A stretch of DNA of 64,000 bases, from NCBI GenBank assembly GCA_009617715.1, contig VTFK01000085.1, positions 1,721,509 through 1,785,508 on the forward strand. Reading direction: 5' to 3'. Shown one piece after another: positions 11,298-28,084 of this stretch. Both the position numbers and the translations under genes were made by a program. The notes beneath the pieces were generated by a model. The model saw only the letters and a program-made list of their open reading frames with translations, had not been told where the DNA came from and ran no database searches. The first letter of the stretch is position 1. Every line of letters begins with the position of its first letter. The stretch is from Plectrocnemia conspersa. Lineage: Eukaryota; Arthropoda; Insecta; Trichoptera; Polycentropodidae.

Positions 11298-13084
11298 GTA
11301 ATGTCTTTGGAATTTTCTGTGTCTTTCGAATATAGTTAACCCTTTGTGCTCGTAAGTGGCCATGTGTCGACATCGTATTCCAAGCGTTGCACTCTTACGT
11401 CGACAAAACTTGAAATGCATTTATTGGCTTTGTGTTGTAGCTTATTTTGCCAATTTATATTTATTAATGCTAAAAAACCTCTGGTAAACACATCTTAGTA
11501 ATATCGAATTTTTAACTTATACAAATAACTCAATAATCTTAAATTTACGAGTGTAAGTTTATTGTAAAATTTTTTCATCGGAATATGGTCGTTTCGTTTG
11601 GTGTTAAGACCGATACTTGACAGTTTTACGGTGACAATTATTGCTTTTAAACTGATTTTTTCCTTCAAAGGGCATCTATATTTTTATGATGTGGGATGAA
11701 ACGGGATCATATGCTCTAATTGTGCATAATTGTTACTTAATATTGTGTGTCTGTTATGAAATAAAGAGATTAGAGAATTTAGTATGACGGAAAAAAGAGC
11801 GAGATGCAAGCAGAGCTCGCTATATCGCTCGACTATTAAAATGAGCGATTGTATCGACCTGGGTATCGACATTTTTAGCGGCAACTCAAATAATAAAGTC
11901 TACACCAGGTCTCGGCAACCTTTTTTGGCTGCGGGTCAAAATAATTAAAATGTCAGTGAATATTTTTGGTCCTAACAACCATATATGTGGTCTAGTCGTA
12001 GCACGTAATCTGGTACATGCACATGTATTTATAAAATCGAAATTCTATTTGATAACTCGAATGTGTCACTTTTTCAAGCTAGTAAATTACTAAATTATGT
12101 AAAACAGAATTAGTAAATACATATATTGATTTACTTATAGAAATTATCCGTGATATTATTACTGTGACAGTAATAGTAGTAGGAATGATATCTAACCACT
12201 TAAAAGAAGATGAATTATGCCAATATTTGATCTAATTATAATCTTAAATAATATGACAATTGGTATGGTGCGCCAAGTAAATATTGTTAACCAAATATAA
12301 TACCTCTGCAAACTATAGAATAATATATCGATTTATAAAAACCCTAATCAATTTACTAAGAGAGATTAGCACAATAGTTTATTATTATTATTCGTAAGCT
12401 AATAAAAATATTGTTTCTAAAACAAGTTTATATATGGTCCCCTTTTAAAATTGTAAATTCTACAATTTTTTAATATAATTTTCATTTTAATTTTTAATTT
12501 GATTTATTTTATACACTTTATGGATTGATAGTGCACCAAGGGCATTTAGTACATTATAGGAAATCAAATTTATCATATGTATTTACTGCGATTCAACGAC
12601 CTGAACGAACGTTTAACATCAGCTTTAGACACGTTCATGCTAAGACTATTTCTACCAATTTTAAATCTTGTACAAGTTTCAAGTTTTAGAATAATCTTTT
12701 AATGTAATCATTTTTTATGATCAATTTAATTATTTTTTAAAAACTGTTTTAATGAATTACTAAATATTTTGGTATGTTCAAATATGGTTTTAATTTCAAA
12801 TAGCATTAGGGAATAACAGTATTTTCCTATTTCCAAGGTATCGGGTTTTGTAATAAGAAATTACATTTTTTGGTCTTCCACTGGAATTAATGTATAATTG
12901 TCAATTGGAGTTTGGTAAGTCTCTTTAAGAGATTTGATTTTTTCATTGAGCAATGTTTCAAAATGTTGTAGTGCTTGTTTACCTGTTATGTAAGTGTAAT
13001 TATTTTATTGCAAAACATTTTATTGAAATTGGAAAATGGAAAATGAAATGGAAAATTGGATTATTTAATAAGATCTTAATAAAA
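11298..13084. other. TMEM151 intron, AT-rich
   Basis: There are no exons. A short stretch at about 11900-11990 (GGTCTCGGCAACC... and GGCTGCGGGTC) resembles the ends of hAT-type non-autonomous elements but is too short to delimit. The rest is featureless. Confidence 0.45.
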
Positions 13085-13456
13085 TTATAATATTAAAATA
13101 TTCACCGAGTTTCTAATCGACTCAAAATACTTCCATCGAGGTATGGAATATTTTAATTTCGGTAAAATTGAAATCTCCTCCCGTGATAATCGACATCTTT
13201 TGAATAATTCAAAAGTTCTCGACATAAATACTCGACCGGAGTGTTTCGTTCCGTAGTTAATCTTTTGATGCGCCAACTTTGGAATACCGAAAACTTTCCA
13301 ACAAAGTCTCCGCCAGAATTTCGCGAAACTTTGCACTTGCTCGCACGATGGTATTGTGATAATTTGAGTACACCGAATTACACGGTTTATATTATGTAAC
13401 GTGTTTACTTCGCGGAATGCATCGGAATTAATTGCAAGATTGCGTGTTTTAAGCAT
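13085..13456 (-). other. Unexplained GC-richer intronic island with a 123-codon open frame
   Basis: The minus strand is open for 123 codons in a zone clearly less AT-rich than its flanks. The translation (for example FAKFWRRLCWKVFGIPKLAH and RTFELFKRCRLSREEISILP) is basic and aromatic and matches no family I know. There is no obvious promoter and no splice partner. It may be a decayed transposon open frame, a conserved non-coding element or, least likely, a nested gene. I do not call it a CDS. Confidence 0.3.
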
Positions 13457-13556
13457 TAATTTCTGGAGCTAAACACAGACATGTAAAGCTCTAATGAACT
13501 TGTCAGAAAGGTATCTATATGAATATACTGAACACTGGACCATGATAAATTAGGTA

Positions 13557-13608
13557 TTCAGTTTACTGAATAATGCCAGCTTTAGCAGACATTATTCAGT
13601 AAACTGAA
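13557..13608. repeat. Compound inverted repeat
   Basis: TTCAGTTTACTGAATAATG (13557-13575) and CATTATTCAGTAAACTGAA (13590-13608) are perfect 19 bp complements around a 14 bp loop. The loop sequence CTTTAGCAGACA recurs about 40 bp further (13620-13632), and GCAGACATTAT pairs with ATAATGTCTGC at 13609-13622. So two overlapping stem-loops and a direct repeat are nested in about 75 bp. Confidence 0.9.
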
Positions 13609-15497
13609 AATAATGTCTGCTTTAGCAGACACTTATTCACTGTAATTAGAGCTGGAATAAAACATTTAGATGACCCCCAAAAAATTCAAAATATCAATAA
13701 ATACTAATTGTAAAATAAAACATTATTTTTTGAAACAAAATTACACTTAAGATAGAATATTATGTTTATATTTGTTAACTCTCTTTGTAACGCTCAGATA
13801 TTAGCAAAATATTGATCTCTACATAAAATTTGCTTTGCCATTTATTTTCCGGAATTACTTTTATTTCTTAAAAATGTTAAATATCTTTTAATAGGTTGTC
13901 CATTACTTAATTATCTAAGTACTAAATTAAGCTAGTTGACATGTTGCAAATTTGGTATTCACTGATATACTAAAATATTTAGCTGTTTATGGATTTTGTT
14001 TGTTTAAAAATTATTTTTATGTGTATTTTTGTGGTTCTTTCTTTCTCCTAATACAATAAACACGTAGTTTTTTAATGATAAATCTGAGCACATTCCTTTT
14101 ATCGTTTGAAACCTTTTATACACTGATATAAAATAAAATAAAATAATATAAATAATAATAAAACTAACTGATATTCTTAAACTGTAGTATATATTTAATT
14201 ATCCTGAACATCATATATAGTTTACTTGTTCATGAAAAACGTGCTGGAAAGAGATTGGGTTTGAATACTATGGAGAGATGCTTTGTGCAAAGATTTGATA
14301 AAATATGTTTTACTATAAAATAAATTAATAATCTAGAGTCTCATAGGATTTTTTTTATCATATTCGTTTCACGCGATCACAAAAATACGTATTTTGAATA
14401 AATATTCGCACAGCGTTGCCTCATTTCTACTGAATGCAATTATATATGATATATATACTATAAATATACATATAAGTTCTATGCTATTATATCACAATGT
14501 GAAGTAATATAGTCATTATCCCGTGAAACATGGTCCATTGCCACTTTATTAACGTTTCAATACCGTATTTCTGCAAAGTGCTGCTTTTCAGTACGGAATC
14601 AAAGCTTTTCAAAAATATTATTATGCAGGCTGTGACATTTCATACCTAACCGCAAATTCGACACCGCCCAGGTAGATTTTCATCATTTATACCCATACAT
14701 TATATAATATTGCCAACTATATAACATTCAGAAAGCTGAGCTTTCTGTGACAAAAAATATATGAATTTCCATTTAAATGCGTATATTTATATCTGCCTTT
14801 CTCGGAAGATTCGCATCCGACACTTGTTCATGTAATAAAGCAAAAGTATGTTTGTCTTTATCTCTTTCTCTTTTTTTATATATGTATATACATATATATT
14901 TTTATTTCTTCCTTCTTACATATTTATATTTTTTTATATAAGCTGCGACCCCATTTAATGCTTACTGATCTCGAGAGTTCTTAGAATTTGATGAACACAC
15001 TTGTGTTTTGATTATTTAGAGAGACTTATTTTTGTGTTTCAAACAAATTGTTGTTTGTATCCTAGTATAATAATTTCGGAGCTATAATCAGTAAGTTTGC
15101 TGAATGGATCTTAAACGATCAATCGTTACATAGGAATGGCATTATACCACCATTCCTACATAAATATCGAATCAATATTTTCATACACAATAATTATTAT
15201 ATTGATGACCAAGCGACTTTCAAAGCAAAATATATAGACTTGTGTGTAGCTAAAATATTTTAATAATATTAACAAAACCTATTGAAGAAAATATTCTATC
15301 GTTTCAAGGATAGCAAATCGTCGAATTTGTTTATTTCATCTGGAGAAGTGCGCTCAAAGTCACATTGAGTGAATTCAAGTTAGTATCAGAATATGTTAAA
15401 TTATCCAATTAAATTAAATTAAGATTATTGTGACCTAACAGGTTATCCTAATGCATCACGATCGTCAAAAAACAATATATGGCATTAAAAATATGTG
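13609..15497. other. TMEM151 intron, AT-rich
   Basis: No gene or recognisable element. Contains A/T tracts and simple ATAA-type runs near 14120-14160. Confidence 0.6.
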
Positions 15498-15572
15498 AAA
15501 AAAAATTAAATGGTACGAACTGGATCAGCTCCTCGTTGCTGACATTAAATTTATCAATGTGAGTCGGCTACA
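15498..15572 (-). repeat. LINE remnant, ORF2 C-terminal tail
   Basis: The minus strand reads NVSNEELIQFVPFNF, the same tail motif as at 3355-3555 and 38418-38606. Only about 25 codons are left. A GC-richer patch with ACCGGTAATACCGGT follows at 15574-15592 and is not explained by it. Confidence 0.5.
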
Positions 15573-15954
15573 TACCGGTAATACCGGTATTGACTATTTT
15601 TCTCTCTAACGGGTATCAAAAAAGAGGACGCGATCTTTATTCTCGAAGACGTTCCAAAACCTAAAACTGGTTTCCTCGAGAATAGTTCGAGGTTCGATTA
15701 ATCGTATCCCAACGCTTCAAACACTTCACCCTCGGGATTATTTCAGAAAAATGGTTAAAAATAATCATCTTTTTATATTGCGATTTATTGTGTGATGTTG
15801 TATAAGAATGATATAATTTTTTTTATTATTAGTTTTTTAATATTGCAATTTAATTTTTTTTATTAAAAGTTGCCTTGTTTGCTGTTTTTACAAATTCTGA
15901 AAATATCAAAGAAATGCATATGTATGTGTACACAATACTTTTTGTCAAATAAAA

Positions 15955-16170
15955 AAACAATACCTTATAATTTTTGAAACACAATGCAACCATACAATTC
16001 GGACAATGGTATCAAGTGTCTCTTTTATTTTTTTCCATTCGTATCCCTTTTTTTGTACACACGATACATGATCTCCATGGGTTTCCTAGGGTTGCAGATG
16101 GAGGGAACATATCTGGAAAGTATCTTTCGGTCAAGCGGTGGTCTTCCTTGTGGCTTTTTCTCCACCATTG
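15955..16170 (-). mobile_element. piggyBac transposase C-terminal cysteine-rich remnant
   Basis: In one minus-strand frame I read RLTERYFPDMFPPSAT, SCIVCTKKGIRMEKNKRDT, one TGA stop, then YHCPNCMVALCFKNYKV. This is the piggyBac C-terminal Cys-rich domain (R.S.R.FP..IP......C.VC.KKG.RKETRY.C..C.VALC...CF..YH). The stop replaces the usual Arg before YxC. The CxxC pairs are kept, and only the last 70 or so codons remain. Open plus-strand frames over the same bases are shadows. Confidence 0.8.
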
Positions 16171-20112
<3,942 letters not shown>

Positions 20113-20252
20113 GATATTTTACTTTTCACTCGCTCGCGTGTTAAGTGAAGAGAGTGAGTGAGAGAAGGGCGTGTGGAACGTATGTAACGCACACCCTTAT
20201 CTCTCTCTCACTCTCGTAATTTAGCAAGCGAGTGAGCAAAAGGGAAAGTATC
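20113..20252. mobile_element. Fold-back / MITE-like element, copy 1
   Basis: The 140 bp are an imperfect palindrome. It begins GATATTTTACTTTTCACTCG and ends CGAGTGAGCAAAAGGGAAAGTATC, with AGTGAGTGAGAGAAGGGCGTGTG in the left arm answering CACACCCTTATCTCTCTCTCACT in the right. The same outer and inner motifs (GAAAGGGAAAGTATC, AAGGGCGTG, CACTCTCGT) occur at 45944-46055, so it is a dispersed family. No transposase is encoded. Confidence 0.75.
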
Positions 20253-23200
20253 CAATTCCATTGTTATTTTTATTTTTTAATTTAACGCAATAATAAAAAA
20301 TACTATACATACAAAAATATAATAAACTCTGTAAAAAATGTAGTCTTTTGTTATTCTAGCTAAATTATCAGCACAATAGTAAAAAATATCACGTTGAAAA
20401 GAAAATAAATTTAGTAAGGATTTTTAATACAGAAAAGTTTTGTAAAGCAATTGGTTTTAATTTTTAATTAAAAAAATATGCAAGGATTTATGAACTGACT
20501 TAATATATTTAATAGTAATTTTGTAATCTAAATGCTAAATTCTGACCCTACATAAATTTATTTCGTCCAGACTTCGGTCGTAATATCTCTTCAAGGATCA
20601 TACTATCAAAAGCATTCGGTTCAGTCTGGGATACATCTGTCAACGATCTAATCCGCCCTAACGTCACACTTTAATCACACTGTAACATCTGAGACGAGGT
20701 GCAGTACTTATTTAGGGTTAAAGTTTCCGTCTATTAAGCCACGGAAGCTCCCCGTAGAGCATTACCGTTGTATCCGGAAAACTTCTCGTCGGCTGTTCCG
20801 GAACACGTCGTACTAAGTGTGTGCACAGTGATCCGAAAATGTTTTATAATGTCAAACTTATTTTATAACTTTGACCTCGAATCACGAAATAATTTGGGTT
20901 GGTAATATTCGGTTACCGTGATTTCCCATGGGTGTGATCTATGTAAAGATATAAGGTAATCCCGAAATGGATGTCGTTTTTTTAATGTAGAAAATTGTTT
21001 TTATGTTAGTGATTTTAAATATATATTATTTTTTTCTTAGCTCTCAGACAATTGTTTTAATTCTATTAGCACAAAATGTTAAAGGCTGATTCAAAATATT
21101 CCAATAGCACCCTTTTGCTTTTTGGTTTATATCTCGTTTAGAAAGTGTTCCATTAATCAAAATAAATAGTAGTCGGAAGGAGCAAGGTCTGGACTATAAG
21201 GTGGATGAGATCGGTTTTGAATTTGTCGGCCAGTTGATAAATAATTTGAGTAGGGTTTGTTTTTATTTCTGCAGCCAGGACATCATATTTGCTGGTCTCT
21301 TACGACTTTTTTTAAGCCGATTTTTTAAAATAAATTTATAAAACATGCAATTTTGTATAAAAATTTTGGGGACTATTTTTTTTTAAATATCGGAATATGG
21401 AATCTATATGGGCATCAACAAAAACATGACTGTAATAATCTAATTTTAAACTTATATCGTAAAAAATAAGTAATGTTTCATATTTAATGTTTTTAAACAT
21501 ACGGAAAGTATCAATTTCACGAGTGATTTTAAATATAAATTTTCAAGCTTAGAAAAGAATCTTTCGACTAAATTCTGGCTGGATATATGAATATAACAAT
21601 ACTGTTTTCTTTAGTTGACATTTTTTTAATTCTTCAGTTCAGTCAAATTTTCATTACTTAATTTATCAAGTCAGGACTTTGATCATGAATTTTGCAGTCT
21701 AGTGATTCTACTATGTTAAGTGTATGTTAATTTATCCGGAAGGGCAAAAAATAAAAATAAGTTAAATTCAATTTTATACCTCATGTTCATTTTACATGAA
21801 AATTGTGTAACGTTAAGCTATGTTATCAACCACTGTTTTATGGTATTTTATCACTTTTTTGCTATTTGTTTTATGTACATATATTTTCTCTAAATATGTT
21901 CAATTAAATATTATATTTACATATTTAAATGTATTGTATGTATACAGATTTTATGTACGAATATTTTTCCACTACGCTTTACGGCATATTCAATTTAAAA
22001 ATATGTTCGAAAATTTATCTTGAAAATTCGACATGAGTGAAATTTTCCCATAACGATGTTATTGGAAAATATTATTTGTTTATGATATATTTATGTATGT
22101 TTATGGAAATTTTATTCTGTTTCAGCTAAAAGCAAACTTAAAAAACGCAATTCCTATATAAATGGAAATAAGTATTTAAAAGGGTCTTTCTGTGTTAAAA
22201 AATATATGGTGTATACCGCCACTTAAATTTACTTCGATAAAACAATTATCGCTTGAATTTTTAACGAGGGCACATCGCAAATGACGGCGATGGTGGTTAA
22301 TAATATATAGAATTATCTGACGTTGTCGCCATGTATATTTTATATCGAGTATTTTTATTCTAGTCTCTATATAGCCTTTGGAAATAGGTATATATTATTG
22401 TGACGTGGTGTAGTGTTCTCAATCATTTTCTTTTCTCAAGACATTTGTTGATTTTTTAAGAATTTTCATTAAATGTTTTACAGCCGCTGATTTTTTAATA
22501 CAGCTGCAGATGTTTAAAAATATACATGGGGTCTTGGTATTTTAATTGCAAAAAAATGTTAACGATTTTCTTAACTACTTTTGTCGGCGTTATCTCTGCT
22601 TTAGTAATATAATAACTACATTTATATTATAAATAATCAGATAAAAAGAAACCTCTTAGCGTGGAAATCGTCAGATTGCAAAAATGTACAGAAGCTTTCC
22701 ACAGTGTTAGGCCACCTTTTGGTGAACTTAAATCTCGTTTTTTCAATAATAATCTAAAGAGGTTTTACATATTTATCTAGTTTCGTCTACTACATATCGC
22801 TCGAGCCGGTAAATATAATGTTTTACAAACATTTAAAAAAATACAATTTATTTTTGGTCTACCCTGTATTAAATTAATTTTGGCCAATGGGAATATATAA
22901 GTATATCTGTGCCTTTGATTACAAAAGTTATGAAGACAAGAATACAAAACATTAAAATCACATAACACACATACGAATTTTAATACGTGTATTCTATTTT
23001 CAACAGGAAATTCTACGCGATAGCATAAATTATGTATGAAAAGTTTAACCTTAACCTTTAAAATACCATTAGTTGATTATTATTAGCGTGTTTTTGGATA
23101 ATGGACGCTAACTTTAGCATTAATTACGTCGACTCTGAGACGTCGCCCTAATGGAGGTCACTATTTCAAAGAACTAATCAAAATCAATTTGTTTACTTAC
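20253..23200. other. TMEM151 intron with a mariner fragment
   Basis: The island at about 20560-20830 is GC-richer and unassigned. A mariner fragment lies at 20955-21260. The rest, including open frames at 21820-22023 and 22777-22968, is AT-driven and featureless. Confidence 0.5.
20955..21260 (-). mobile_element. mariner remnant (transposase C-terminal part)
   Basis: The minus strand reads HPPYSPDLAPSDYYLF, a stop, then MEHFLNE. This is the mariner signature PxYSPDLAPxDxxLF that carries the third catalytic Asp. The outer sequence TCCCGAAATGGATGTCGTTTTTTT at 20960 closely matches TCCCGAAATGAGTGCCGTTTTTTT at 40006, so it is probably the terminal repeat. Boundaries are approximate, and the reading frame is broken. 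Confidence 0.7.
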
Positions 23201-23404
23201 CAAACTTTCGGTTTGGCCAGCCGCATCGCTCTCACCCTGTCGACCACGGCATTCACGTCCACCCTGTGTGCCAACTGTAGTCTGGCCGTACAGTGATAGC
23301 ACTCGACCAGGTACACCAGATACAAGAGGCCCATAAATGCCACTGGTATGTAGATGTATCCATCGTCGCACGGTGACATTTGTCGAGTCCGCTTTATGGG
23401 ATAT
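23201..23404 (-). CDS. Tmem151: TMEM151 homologue, second recognised exon (membrane segment 2)
   Basis: The acceptor AAAATTCCAG is followed by A, which completes the split Val codon, then YPIKRTRQMSPCDDGYIYIP, VAFMGLLYLVYLVECYHC and ARLQLAHRVDVNAVVDRV, ending with AAAGTTTG|GTAAGT two bases into Trp. It is the counterpart of SPC..GY.YIP.AF...LY..YL.ECWHC....L..R.D. in vertebrates and holds the second membrane span. The internal ATG before SPCDDG is not needed as a start because the upstream exon joins in frame. Confidence 0.93.
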
Positions 23405-24829
23405 CTGGAATTTTTAATAATATATTACATACTGAAACTTGACAGTCATGAGCCCAATGCGTTGCAATGGGTAAATTATTAATATATTTATACTTACACT
23501 GAAGCAAGTCTGGAAATTAGAGAACATCTGCTTTTTTAATTGTTAATTATTTATATTTGGAGATATGTTTTAAAAGTTTTCGAAATCGGGTATAAATATA
23601 AAATCCTTTTTTTTATTATGACCGCATCTAATATTTTGCTTAGGATTGAATATATACAAATGTATTAATTAATTAATTATTATGTGTTTGAAGCGGTCGT
23701 GTCACTTCTTGTGAAGTTCGTTCGTTCAGTGATCACTCTTCTCTGTGTAATAAATCAGAATCAAAACAAATTGGTTGTGAAATCATCTAAAGATTTTATT
23801 AAATAGTTATAAATACATATCTCAAAGTAATGCAGTTTTTCTTTGATCAATTAATACAGTATTTTATCTTAATTCTTACTCTCCTGGAAGCATGGAGAGT
23901 ATATGTTTAGTTTTTTAAATAAGAAAATAAATTTCCATAAAGTTCGTTAATCTGTGTGTAATTTGTTGTATCATTTTTAGATACATAATTATTTAACCAG
24001 TATTACCTTTTTGAAATCCAAAATTAATCTTGATTATTGTTATATCTGATTTCGAAAACTTTCTTGATAGATCTGCTTTTATCGCAATATCACTAGAAGC
24101 ATGAATCAGTATTTTTATTAATAACGACTTTTTTATATATAAAAAACGATTTTACTGTAGGGAGTCAAATAATTAATGGATATACTGATCAAATATATAT
24201 CTGTTTGTGGGGTTGAAGTATGGTAATGGTAAATCGTTCCAGGGTTAAAGCTTGCACGTCCAAGGGTATATAAATCATATATGTATGAACACAGTCTAAA
24301 GATGGTTTAAGTTTAATCGGGTTCAAAGGGTGGTTTTAACTACAATATATGCGAGAAACGGTAGCGGTTTGGTGAACATTGTTATGTTAACATAAACATT
24401 TGGTTTCGGTTGTTCTAAACGTGCGTTAATCGGGTATAATGTTTAAATATAATATTATTATTATTATTAGTAGGTTCAAACTATTAGTTTACCATTGGAT
24501 TCAATTTAAGAGCGGTTTGGCAATCTGACAGGTTCATCTAGTTAAATTTTGGAAGCATGCCCAAAATGTATTCTCTTCATTATAATGCTGCACCATTGTC
24601 GGATTAAAAAAAGTTATGTTACGAGTTTATATAATATAAATAAATACATGTTACATAATATATTTAATTTAAAAATATGATTTAAGCATTTAACATATGT
24701 ACTTAGTAATAATTAGTAAAAGTATAATAATTTATGATATTAAATATATAAAAAATAATTATAGAGAAAAGCATTGTAATTGTTTGTTTTCTTTCATTAT
24801 TCTTCACTATAATATGTATTAAGTAATCC
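23405..24829. other. Largest TMEM151 intron, left end
   Basis: AT-rich. A stretch at about 23690-23780 with a TCACTTCTTGTGAAGTTCG block and AATAAATCAGAATC recalls the R region of an LTR, but no second LTR or retroviral frame was seen. Nothing else. Confidence 0.45.
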
Positions 24830-25720
24830 TGAAATTAATGTGCTTTGGTCGTTGACAGCTGAGTACGTCTTATATTATATCTGTGTTGGTACAAATCTGA
24901 CTTCACTTCACTTAATTAAGCCAAGTGGACAATTAATGTTATATGAATTTCATAAAAAAAATCGGAAATTACAGCCACTAAAAACATTTGTGAACTGGAA
25001 AGTGATTCATTACATATCCGTAAACGTTAAAGAGGGTTCAAAAAAAATGTGGGAAAGCAACAAAAATAGACGATGATGTCTTGGCTGCAGATATAGAAGC
25101 AAATCCTACTCATACTATCCGTCAATTGGCTGAGATACTAAAGCAGTACTTTTTTCGATCATTTGATAATCAGAGATTATAAGTGAATGTTTTACGACAA
25201 CAATCGTCGCAGAAGACGATGGTTGTCAGGTCAAGTAGCGAAACTTGAAAGCAGGGCTCATTGTAGAAACATTTTTTTTGTGTATATGCTGAGATTTTAA
25301 ATGAATTGTGCATTACGAAACGTTTAAACATGGCCAAACAATTGATCAGATGGCTTGTTTGTACGAAAAATAAAAAAAGGTCCGCTGCTCGACTTTTGTT
25401 AATAAACACAATAATGAGCGTCCAAATGTGGCGAAACTGACTCATAATAAAATCAAAGTATTTGGCTGGAAGATTTTACCTCATAACATTAAATTTGGAA
25501 TTATCTTCTTTATTTATTTCGAACGATGCAATACTTCCTAGACGGTCAAATATTTAAAAGTGCAGATTATATGAAAAGGATGCTATCGGAATATTTTGAA
25601 TCAAAGCTTCTCAACATTTCGTGCTAATAAAATTAAAAAATTGACTGAGAGGTGGATAAACGAAATTTTAAACTATTTTAATTGAAAGGTGATTTTTTGG
25701 TTTTATAATAAGAAAATAAC
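24830..25720 (+). mobile_element. mariner remnant, degenerate full-length-like copy
   Basis: Broken frames read in order DDDVLAADIEANPTHTIR (the second helix-turn-helix region), MFYDNNRRRRRWLS (where the family has KWVLYDN..R..QWL), and IFKSADYMKRMLSEYF near the end. Stops and frameshifts separate them. The segment TTTGTGAACTGGAAAGTGATTCATTACATATCC (24988-25020) is matched at 40098-40130 in the other mariner copy, so both belong to one family. Non-functional. Confidence 0.7.
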
Positions 25721-28084
25721 ATTAAATTTGGAATTATCTAATTTATATGTTAGTGATAACAAACAGAGCAAAAAAAAAAATCGTTTGACAGACTAAGCGA
25801 GCGAAATAAATTTAATTCAATTTTTGTGCCTTGAACACAAATAATGAAAATTCAATTAAACTAATTTTATAGTTTTCATTTTTAATGCTTAGTACAATAT
25901 TTTGTTTATAAGCTATTTATGTTTCATTTTAATTGATTAATTGTGCAAATATATCCAATATTGTGATAAACACAATTTTTAGTTTTATTGTTTTACATTT
26001 CTGTAAAAGTAAGACTAAATTTATTAATATATTTAATATTTATTAAATTAATAAACTATATTTTAATGATTAAATTAATATTATTTTAATAATTATAAAT
26101 TTGGAATAAATAATTTTTTATTCTATTCTTATAACTCACCTTAGATAAATTATTATTTGATTTTTATTATATAATCTTATTTATTATATATTTATTAAAT
26201 AAAATAAGAGTTATAAGAAGCTCTAATATTTTAGACTTAAAAATTAATCCTTTTATTTTTGGTTTGGCCCAAGCTAATAACTCAGCCACAATTAATAAAT
26301 ACATTTAATTCCAAAGATCTATATTTAGCTGAATTATATTTTTTTGGCCAAAATAATATACATTTTAAATAGAATAAGTCTAAATTCAAGGCTGATATAA
26401 ATTGGTTGTACATATTAATTTTATAATAAATAATTATTAACTTATTTATTTATCTATAAAAGATGTAAATAATAAACGTTGAAATACCGCAATTTATATG
26501 TAAGCCCACCAACGTACTAATTTAAATGAAAAACATACAAACAGTTCGCTTTGATCTGACATTTCATGAATAAACAATCTTAATTATGAATCCTCTAATT
26601 AAAAATTGAATTAATTCAACCTCGAATAATTAATTTCATTTATTAACTTTCTCAAAACAACATTATGTTAATAAATCGATATTTTTATTTAAAACATAAC
26701 TATAATATATTTGAAAGTTAATTATCGATTATAAACATAATTTTTTGGTTCTTTTTGATTTTTCACACTAGGTGTTGTTACACGCACATGACGTCAATGC
26801 CTTATTTAAACCTTTTTTTCGGATAGCGAATAATATATTTTATTAGAGAGCGCACGTTAGCTTTCCCCCTTGAAACCTTTGTGTGATTTAATTTACATTT
26901 TTACGTATAAACATCATTATTAGGTACTATATACACAATGCGGTAATCTGATTTTTTAGCTGGTATATAAAAGGACCTGAAATACGACATTATGCAAATG
27001 AAAGGTGATATTTGAATACATCAATTCGAATGCTATTTGCCACCACAGATTTTATATATAAGAAGTTAACATTTATAAAATCAATAATAAAAAATACCTG
27101 ATATATATATCAAAACTTATCGTAGACATTTTAACTGCTCAGAAAATAATTTTATACTATTTTAAGAAATATTTATGAAAAACCCGTATTACGCGGTTTA
27201 TAAATTAAAAAATTCTCTACCATTTTATCAGATACAACCTCTGTCTATTTGTGAAAAATCCAATAGTATTTGATTAATCTCATCTATTGGTTGCTTTTGA
27301 ATTTCTTATATTTGTTCGAAGTCTGCTGGTTGTTCTTCAATATCTTCTCTTTCTCTAACATTTTTATTATTTTTCACCCATTGTTCGATATTTATTTTTG
27401 AAAAAACAACCGTTTAAAAATATATTGTTTGATTAAGCGAGATTTGCTCTATTTCCTTACGTCTTTTTGTATTTTGACTCTAGATACGTATGTTTGTTTC
27501 ATAACTTAAAATATTATGATATATAGTGATTTAAATATTTTTGCACTAACGGAATAAATTATTTTTATCCACTTTTGGACAGCCTCGCAACACTTTTATA
27601 ATTTATTGCAATCACAATGTCATAGTGAAAATGTTTTTTTTTTTTAAAATGTTGATTAATTTTACCCTTTGATTAATGTTTAAATTTATACAAATATTAC
27701 TATGATATAAAATACATAACTTTGCGAAAAATCGCAATGAATGCTTGATTAAAACTAATTAGAATTAACGATTTTCAACTGTCGTTTTGCGGACTAAAAA
27801 TATTTCGTCACCGAATGAAGACGATAGCCGTGTATTCGCATGTATTCTCGGAAATACGCATTAACGTGCGCGCGTAAACGCGCCATTGACTTTTGTTATC
27901 GTCAATAAATTAAATTATTTTTTCCTACGGAGTGCGACTGACTTCGCAATTCTTCAAAATTAATTTGGGAGCCAAATCAGGCCCAGAAGAACGCACTGTC
28001 TTTAACTTTTCAATGCCGTATTTAAATACGACATTGATAAGTGTAAAATTATTATAAGCTATGACCAGTATGAAGGCTCAAATC
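25721..28084. other. TMEM151 intron, extremely AT-rich
   Basis: Mainly A/T tracts. On the minus strand at 27235-27390 a coding-like remnant (NVREREDIEEQPADFEQI, then PIDEINQILLDFSQIDRG) suggests a decayed transposase of unknown family. A GC-richer patch lies at 27790-27900. Confidence 0.5.

Noticed and set aside
23690..23780. Possible solo LTR piece
   Set aside because: No terminal TG/CA pair, second LTR, primer-binding site or retroviral frame could be found.
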